64,000 bases of DNA, taken from contig OX465579.1 in assembly GCA_950022655.1 (NCBI GenBank), positions 142,365,207 to 142,429,206 on the forward strand. Direction: 5' to 3'. Positions 48,901 through 57,900 of the stretch are shown here, piece after piece. This DNA is from Alentia gelatinosa (taxonomy: Eukaryota; Annelida; Polychaeta; Phyllodocida; Polynoidae). The translations under genes were made by a program, and so were the position numbers. Numbering within the stretch: position 1 is the stretch's first letter; each line of letters opens with the position of its first letter. The notes under the pieces were generated by a model that ran no database searches, was not told the DNA's origin, and saw nothing but the letters and a program-made list of their open reading frames with translations.

Positions 48901-51900
48901 GGAGGGAGGGAGGGAGGGAGGGAGGGAGGGAGGGAGGGAGGGAGGGAGGGAGGGAGGGAGGGAGGGAGGGAGGGAGGGAGGGAGGGAGGGAGGGAGGGAG
49001 GGAGGGAGGGAGGGAGGGAGGGAGGAGGGAGGGAGGGAGGGAGGGAGGGAGGGAGGGAGGGAGGGAGGGAGGGAGGGAGGGAGGGAGGGAGGGAGGGAGG
49101 GAGGGAGGGAGGGAGGGAGGGAGGGAGGGAGGGAGGGAGGGAGGGAGGGAGGGAGGGAGGGAGGGAGGGAGGGAGGGAGGGAGGGAGGGAGGGAGGGAGG
49201 GAGGGAGGGAGGGAGGGAGGGAGGGAGGAGGGAGGGAGGGAGGGAGGGAGGGAGGGAGGGAGGGAGGGAGGGAGGGAGGGAGGGAGGGAGGGAGGGAGGG
49301 AGGGAGGGAGGGAGGGAGGGAGGGCATCCATGAATAGGGAAGGGCCTGCATTGATTGGCTATTTAAAGGCCTACTACTCTGTGAACTCAGAAGTTCATGG
49401 ATCAGTGCACACATATATTTAGCTACCTGTAGAGGATTTAATTGGCATTCACTAATGTCATACCTATATATAAATCGTTTTGCTTCATGGTGATCCTTCA
49501 TGGATGAGTGCACACAGACCTGTCTTCATGCTCCCTAGCCATGTGGGGGACACAACTTTGTTTCTATGTACACCAATAAAATAGGTCAAGCCAATATCTG
49601 GTGGTAAATGACATTACAAATGATTTTACAAAAGAATATCATTTGACTAGGTCTTGACTGATTCCTACAACAAAATTATGAACCATTTTGACTTCAGTTT
49701 ATGTGTAAATATGCTGAATAAACCATCCTCTCAAACACCTGATGCCTCCCCCCTCCTATTATGAGATTTGGCAAAAAAACATGAATAGCACATTAAATAT
49801 ACATTTCACCTAAATAATGACACTTCCTAGAGTGTAAGCAACTGTCAGTGCCACTTATGGAGATGGTAAATGTTAGACCAATGCTCACTGTAAATCAATA
49901 TTGAGTAAACATCTGTTTGAGCATGCCCATTTCACTGAAAATCCCCCCCCCCCCCCACTTTCAACAAATACTTGAATATCTCTGTAAGTATTGAATTTAC
50001 TTAGAAAATTACACTTCCTAGCACCTACTGTTTTTCATTCTCTTTCATATGAGGCACATCATATTCTGATTCAACCAGTTTAAGGGGTAGAAATATGTCC
50101 ATAAAGGAGTTCTTAAAAATGGACCTGTGACTACAAAGGTCCCCCCCCCCCCCTCCCTAAACTGAATTCACTTTCTTTTTAAATCCACCATAAAACCTTC
50201 TTTTCAAAACAGAAATTTTATTCCTTTCTGTACTTAGTGAGCTATAAAAAGCAAGAATGTGGTCAGGTAACCAAGTGACTTTACAAGCAGTTGTACTATA
50301 GTAGGCTATAGCCATAACCTAAAGACCAACCGTCCACTTGCTAATAATTCATCTTACTTTGGAACAGAATGGTTATGAATCGATATATTTTCTTGTGTTG
50401 CCAGAGTATGCAAAATGCCGGGATTCAGTCTTTTGTTGGAAAACTTGCATCCCTGATTACAGGTATATTGTAAGCGATTAATGGTACCACTACTTCTTTT
50501 TGGTGGATGTTGCTGCATGGGAGGGACTGAGTAAACGTAGAAATCGAGTTGGTGTCAGCTACAGCATATGGCTGAGGGTCTGTGAGAAGGTTTAAAACAA
50601 TTTTTATTGGCGTGGATGATAATTTCATCTTTACTTTATATATTGAAAAAGCAAAAGTGGATTTCCATTGGAAAAGTGGATAACTGCCATCTCTGATATT
50701 TCCCCCTGAATTTTGATTTAGATTACGAAGTCGGACATATAGGAGTATGAAAGGGTGAATATTTACATGTTAAGTCTTATAAAGAGTGTTACGACTACGC
50801 CAATAGAATGCCTAGAAGTCAATAATAATTGTAAACTGTCACTGATGCTGAGCTACGGGATTTCCTAGACTTACCAGATTGTATTTCTCCGAGTGGCAGA
50901 GCGCATGGAGGAAAGGCTTGGCGTCGGCATAGTCACCACAATCCATGTAGGCCTCGGCGACGTCCAGGTACAGGTCCCCCACCTCCTCCGGACTCTCCAG
51001 CAGTAGGAGGTCTACTAGCGCCTGCCGAATGCAAACCGACATCTTACTCTCACGTGAACACTCCACCCATACAACATCTATCCTAATCCCTCTTAATTTG
51101 TAATACTCCATGATCAGTTTGTGCTTCTTAACAAATGTGGGTGTTCTCGATAGCAAGTATCGTATATGACAAATGATATCCGGATTAGTTCATGTAGTGC
51201 ACCCTATAGTATTTTGGCAACACTTTGAAATGCAATGGACATATTGAGTTGTATGTTGTTTATAAATCATTCCAGATCAAAACGTATTGCATACCCCCTA
51301 TGGATAGAGCTAGATCTGTTAAAATCGACACTAACCCATAAAATCGTTTTCATCCATTGATTGCCTTATAGTTGGACGTCTTTAGCACTACATCAAGATT
51401 TATTCACTACGTTACTACTTGGGAAAGACGTTGTACAACAGAATGCTTTGCCTCATCAACTAGTCTTTACTGTCGAAATGATGGGTTGTTACTTGATTAC
51501 TTAAAGCTGAGACTGACTTCCAGTATTGAAATAACAAAAATAGATGATATTTTGAATGACATTGTCTTTGTGAGAGAATCTCATAATCGTACGTACATGG
51601 TGACACGCGAGGAACCGCCTGTGAATAAGACAGATCACCAGCTTTATCCTCAGATCAATAGGGAATTCCTCCGGAATGACCGCCCTGAAAGAGCAATAAT
51701 AACGCGGGATTTAAGGTTAAACTTGACTAATCTTTAATTCATAGGAAAGACATTTCACTTTAAAAAATACAAAACATAAGCTCATTTACAGGGAAAGCAA
51801 TATATAAGATGTTGGCATAAGGGAGAGGGAGAGGGGAGAGGGGCTGAGGGAGACAAAGAGGCATAGATCCTAACGGGATGGCCACTACTGGGCTTCTACA

Positions 51901-54900
51901 CTCCTCACTAAATACACTTGCATTATTGCCCTTATGAAGGAACGTTGTTACAATGTAGTTCTGAAACGTCAGGCCAGAATTTAATCAGAAGTCCGCCGGG
52001 ACGTCCTAATCACTTTACGGTAGTCTTAATCTCTTAGACTTTAAAATAGACATAAATCGATTAGAAAACCTGCAAAACTGGTACGACAAGATTATCACAA
52101 AAACTTTCATTGTACTGTTTTATTGCTACAGGGTCCATCAAAACATATGTGTAGCGATCGCATTGCAGCAATGTGTCCTATGTTTAGGAGAAAATATATG
52201 AAAGACTCACTCGATGGGTTCCTTCGTGTCTGTTGGGACTTTTGCCTCTCCCGATTCGCTCGCCGATATGATTACGCCCCCTGACATGTGGAGCTGAAGG
52301 CCACAGTGCTGAATGAGCACCTCGATTGGTTTATTGTATTCCTTAGCCAACGTGTACAACTCGAGTAGCATGTTTATATCTGGAATAAAATGAAGCATTG
52401 CCCATCACACTTGGACTAAAGCAATACCATGACGTGCACTGATATAACAGCTTAGCCAAGTAGTTTGTTTGTTTGTTTGCGTAGTTTTACGTCTCGGTAG
52501 GCAAGTTACGTCCTTTTGAGACTGACTCATTGGTTGACCTATCTGGTTCTTGAAAGGTATATTAACTCAACTTTGGTCTACTTGTAGCAGTGGGACCTTA
52601 CGCCCATTTTATACTTAGCCAAGTAGATATCTAGATCTAGTGATTAGAAAATAATGCACCCTGTTTAACGACTGTGTCCTCCATGAGTTAACTAATTATT
52701 AAGGATCACTGAGGAGATCCTATTTATCGTGTTGGGACATAACCGGGAGGGAGGCAATACGAATCTGAGAACAACAGAAACTTCTACCGGCTTGCGCTTG
52801 TCTCTTTATACCTACCTTCAGCGCTAACGTACTGTGGGTGCTTTTTAATGGCTTCCTCCATTGTTTCTATGGCCTTGGAGGCCTGGTCCAACTTATGATA
52901 TGACTGGAATATAAAAAGCATGATAATAAAACAGAGCCGCCAATCGCGGGAATGCTGAAAGGCTGTCCTGATCTTAGTATTAATATTAACAACCAAATGA
53001 TATCTACATGTATGCACTACAAATACCTTGGTGTCACAGTTGACAGCATCTTGTGTTGGTCACCACACACGAGTCAAATGATTAAAGGTATCAGTGGCAG
53101 ACCGTTTTAATTTTCTAAACTACGTCACTGTCTAACCCTTGAAGCTGCCAAAAGAGTTTACATAGGAAGTATAATTCCACTATTTGAATACTGTTCTTTT
53201 CTGTTCGAGAGTTACAAAAACAAGACCAAATGTTTATTGAAAGACTCCATCACAGAGGAATGCGTATCGCACTCAATAAGGGCTATGGTCAAGTGGCTAT
53301 CGCTGACCTAAACAGACAATGTGACATTCTCCCTCTATGTAAAAGACGCAAGAAGCAACTTTTGGTATTGATGTACAGAAACCGTCTAAACCCCGTGGGC
53401 AGTTTCCACTGAAAGAATTACAAGATCAAACGACAAAATCAATTTCAAATTGGAAAGGACCAAAAGTGAACTAGTACAACGCTCGCCGTACTACAGAGTA
53501 GCAGGATGGAACAGTTTGCCTGCCTCGATCCAGGTGATTAATGAGATTGACGAATTCAAAAAAGTGATCACTGACAGAATATCAGCAGCATAATTTTCAA
53601 TGTTCAATAATCCATCCCATAGACGATCTTCATTATCACTCTCACTAACTTTTTTCCTAGTGTACTTAATTTCTTTGACTTCGATGTACTTGTGTCTACC
53701 GGATTGATTGTATCTTGACCGTTTGTTTTATCTGAAAAACTCCCTTCCATGAGAGATACTCCTAATAATAAAAAAATCAATAAAAAAAAAGTCACAGTGA
53801 TAATTTAGGACGGTTACAGATTTTGAAGCTGTTTTCTAAAATTGGTTACTGTTTGAAATGAATGCCAAGGAGTACCACAGCCTATTGTTGCATACCTAAG
53901 CATTCAAAAAGCTCGTTTGGTAGAAAATGCTATTATACTACATATATCTGTTTAGCGAACCCTTAGTATCATTCAAAGACTTCCAAGTCATCATCTAATC
54001 CCACTAAGCTAATGGGTAACCTGTAACAGAATACTTTTTAAATATCAGCCTCTGAAGCTACATTCTAAATATCTTGTGTCATTACAAATGTGATGTTGAC
54101 AACAGTGTATGGTGATACCAGTTGTTGACAGTGTGACATCATGATTACAGGGGCTGTTTCCCAATTTTGGTGTGATATTTTGAGGGGGAATCCTTTTGTT
54201 TAGGATTCCCATAGTGGTTTTCCAAGGTGCTCCTCAGGCTCAACATAGTGGCAGACAGCTAACAACTGTTGTTAGGAGTCTTTCTGGGTCACTGGGTGGT
54301 ACTGTCTTCAGGTTAGACAGAGAGAATAGAATTAACTTGATGTTTTTGTGTGTGAACAAGGTCAGCTTTATTAGATGATAGACAAATAGGGTTTTTCTGT
54401 CAGTGTCACCCTACAACTAAGTTGTTGTTGAGTGTGGGGTGATATAAAACTGCTGTGAGTTTAACAGAGTGGTCCTTTAATCGAAAAGTTTTTCATGATA
54501 TGCTATATACATGTATGTAGAAAATCCCCTACCAACTTGGAAAAGTGTACAATTTTTTCTCTTTTTTTTCAAAGGAGAATTAATTCAAAATTAATCTTTG
54601 AAATATAATCTACAACTGGCGTGTGATATAATTTTTCAATTAAATCATAGATTAGTGCAAGTAGCTCGGCTTCCTTTAGTGAAAAGCATAGATACCAAAT
54701 TTGATGCAGCATTAGCAGCAATATCACAGGAAGCCATACGCGAGTAAAAATTCAATTCCACCCGAGGACCTCAGTGGTGATTCCTACTCTGTGTACACGA
54801 CTACCAAAAATACAGGTTACTAATTTAGATTGCAGAGGGGCAATTCGCACAGCCACTACAAAATCACTTCCTCGCTTAGAACTTACCTTGCAGATATCTC

Positions 54901-57900
54901 GGGCCAACTGAAAGTATTTTTCGGCGTCTTCTTCGGGAAGCAGACGCAGGATCTGCTGGTAGCCGGCAAGCGCCTTAGTTCTGTCTGCCTGCTGCTCGTG
55001 TAGGTCACAGCGTGCCCACAGGTAGGTCATATTCGTGCTGTCGTATTTGATAGCTAAAGCGGCAGATGGAAATATACCGATTCACTAATCTGAGGCGAGA
55101 CCAATGGGCACACTTTGTCATTTCTTTTACATATTTTTTAAATGAGTTTGTGGTATTCTTAGTTAAATTTCAAATTCCGTTTTGGGGTGGACTATATACC
55201 AACGTTCTATACAAATACACTGTCTAGAAATAATTTATTTTCAATTTTTTCAAAATTATTTTTTATGGAATATATTAGCTTCTCGGTATGTAGCGGGTGA
55301 CCACGCTTAAACATATTCTTCATCTATAGTTTCTGTGTAGTCGATTAGGCTAGACTGATAATATCTATAAAAACTAAGCACTAATTCTTTTCGAAAATGT
55401 TTGTATATCTTAGGAAGGTGGTAATGAAATGATTCCGCCCTGCATTTATTACCTTTATCATAACAAGATATCGCTTGGGAGATGTTGTTCTGTTCAAGAG
55501 ACATCTCGGCCAGCCGAACCCATTCTTCTGAATCAGACGGATTCAAATGAGCCGCAATCAAGAAGAACTGAAAAGTAGTAAATTTATAGGTGAGCTAGCA
55601 ATGACGAATGTAAATTAACCTTTCTACATGTCCATTACTAAATTCAAAATACTATAAAATAATTTGCAAACTAAAATGGCGGAGAATAATGTGTTGTGTC
55701 CATTTGTGTATGGTTTAAATGAAGATCATTTAGAAAAAAATAAAACCACAGAATCCGATATTCTAGCCGTGGATTAATCGTATTTGTATTGCCAGCAACA
55801 CCTTAACTTAATACACGATTTTAAAGATTTACCTGTAGTGACTTGTCTATATCCCCCTTCTCTTCATACAACATTCCTAACGTCTGAAATGGCTCTGGAG
55901 CCGTGGGAGCTGTGATGGTATAAAGAAGAATTATATGTACATGACGCAATGACTTCAAGATATGATGTGCAATTTAATAACTATTGTCTCATTCCTTCAC
56001 CAAGTCCCTGAAGAACAACACTGCCTATTACATGAGTTCGTCATGATCTCTACAAACAATTGCCATATCACTATAGTAAAACCGATGCTATGAAGTTAAC
56101 TAGAGACTAGCATTTACCACATGCTGGTCACCGCTCCCCAAAATACTTGGAAATTGATATAGCCATTGATAAATGAGTCGTACAAATTGGAGTTATATAG
56201 GAAAAAAGACAAATAGCGTAGCTCTCGTTTTTCTCACCGATACAGAAACTCAGAATATCAAGTTTTCTACCTGCACTTACTGAATCCACCCATAATTAGT
56301 GCATAACAGATGAATGTTGATTGGTAAAACGGAAGAAAGCTTAATTCAAACCATGCATATAGATTTGTATTAATACTAACCAAGCCGAATGACCTCCATA
56401 CACATCTTGGTGGCTTCCTCGTGCTCACCACGAGCAAATTTCATATTGGCCTCACCCATTAAGCCCTGGAGATGGCGCGGCATTTTGGATTTTCTCTGAG
56501 TTTGAAGACAGAAATATGATTTTTATATACAAACTCGAAATTTATTAGAGAAATTTAGACAAGTTTTAAACAAGTACAACTCAACAGCTTCCCCAGTCGG
56601 TTTGATGGTTTGCTTTATTTTGGTGATGCAGCAGTTACAACATTTCGGCAGTATAAAGTTGCCTTTGTCAAGTATTGACAGAATTAAAGAATATAAACAG
56701 AACTTTACGATAAATTGGAAATGCCTCGGGTGATATTTTAGTGTGCGTGGTTTATTTCTATCATAAAACATGAAAAGAATAATATACCAATGCAAAATAT
56801 AAGCTACTCAACTTTACCTTATGCGGTTTCTTTTCATGTTGCCCTTTATCTTTCTCTGTACCTTTCCTGTGGGCATCTAATAAACAAAAACAATACTATC
56901 TGTATTATTAAATCAACATGTCAACAAGGCAAAATGATCATTCGGAAACGTGGAATCACGGGTAGTCTCTGTTATAAATAATGTCTTCTGTATAAGAAAT
57001 TCGATAATTTATTCTCAGACAATGTGTCGGACTCATTGTTTCTATATACACGTATAAATCATTGATGTCAGGGAAATAATGGCTCACAGGCGCGAATGAC
57101 GGAAATAATGTTATATACTGAAAATGAAAACGATTTTTATGGAAAAGTGGAAAGTTGCCATCTATGTTTAGTTGAGAGGTATAAGTTAACAAGTATCGAT
57201 CTAAGCTTACCTCCCTGTTCTGCGGACTGATCAGTAGCAGACTGGATGTCGCTTGTGGTGGCTACCTCAATATCAAGTCCAACCATATCCACTTCGACCG
57301 TTTCCTCATCTGGTTCTTCTTTAACCTGACTCTCCAAAAATCGACTGTACTCCTCGAATGGCATATCACCTAGCGATTATCAAAAGATTTGGAAACAAAC
57401 CCTTTTATTTCAAAGATTATATGACGGCATTATGCGGTTCAATGTCTGTATCACATAGGATGTACTCATAAACTACACCTGAATATTATTATTTCCCTAA
57501 TTATCTACTGTTTTTTATTGTAGCTTGAAACTAGGATTAAAGATGTAACAGTTATTGGTTGATGCTCATGTTTTGCTTTTTGGAACTGGTTGATGTTTAT
57601 AACTTCGTTTGAGCTAGCATCGGAAATAATCAAAGAATAACATGTCCACATAAGAAACTTCAGTAGTGTCTTGACTGGCTAGAAATTAAGAATAGACATG
57701 TTCTATATGCTTTATTACTAAAGTAGCTAGAAAATGGTACGTTGAGTCATACAAAAGTCCATACAAAATATTTTACGTCACACAAATACAAGTTCTCGAC
57801 ATCAGTTTCAGAAAAAGATTCAGCCAGCAATTGACCAAGAACCGACCAAAAATGACCTTACAAGCTTACCTGTCAAGTATCTCATTGTAGTCTCAGGGTC

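Noticed and set aside
48710..49513. ORFs of 188-251 codons with GREGG or SLPP repeats
   Set aside because: They are translations of the (GGGA)n tract on both strands and in several frames; there is no gene signal outside the tract. The same holds at 2618-2925 and 22617-22891.
51372..51737. 121-codon + strand ORF in a GTF3C3 intron
   Set aside because: No known motif, no splice partners, no repeat match; kept only as a note.
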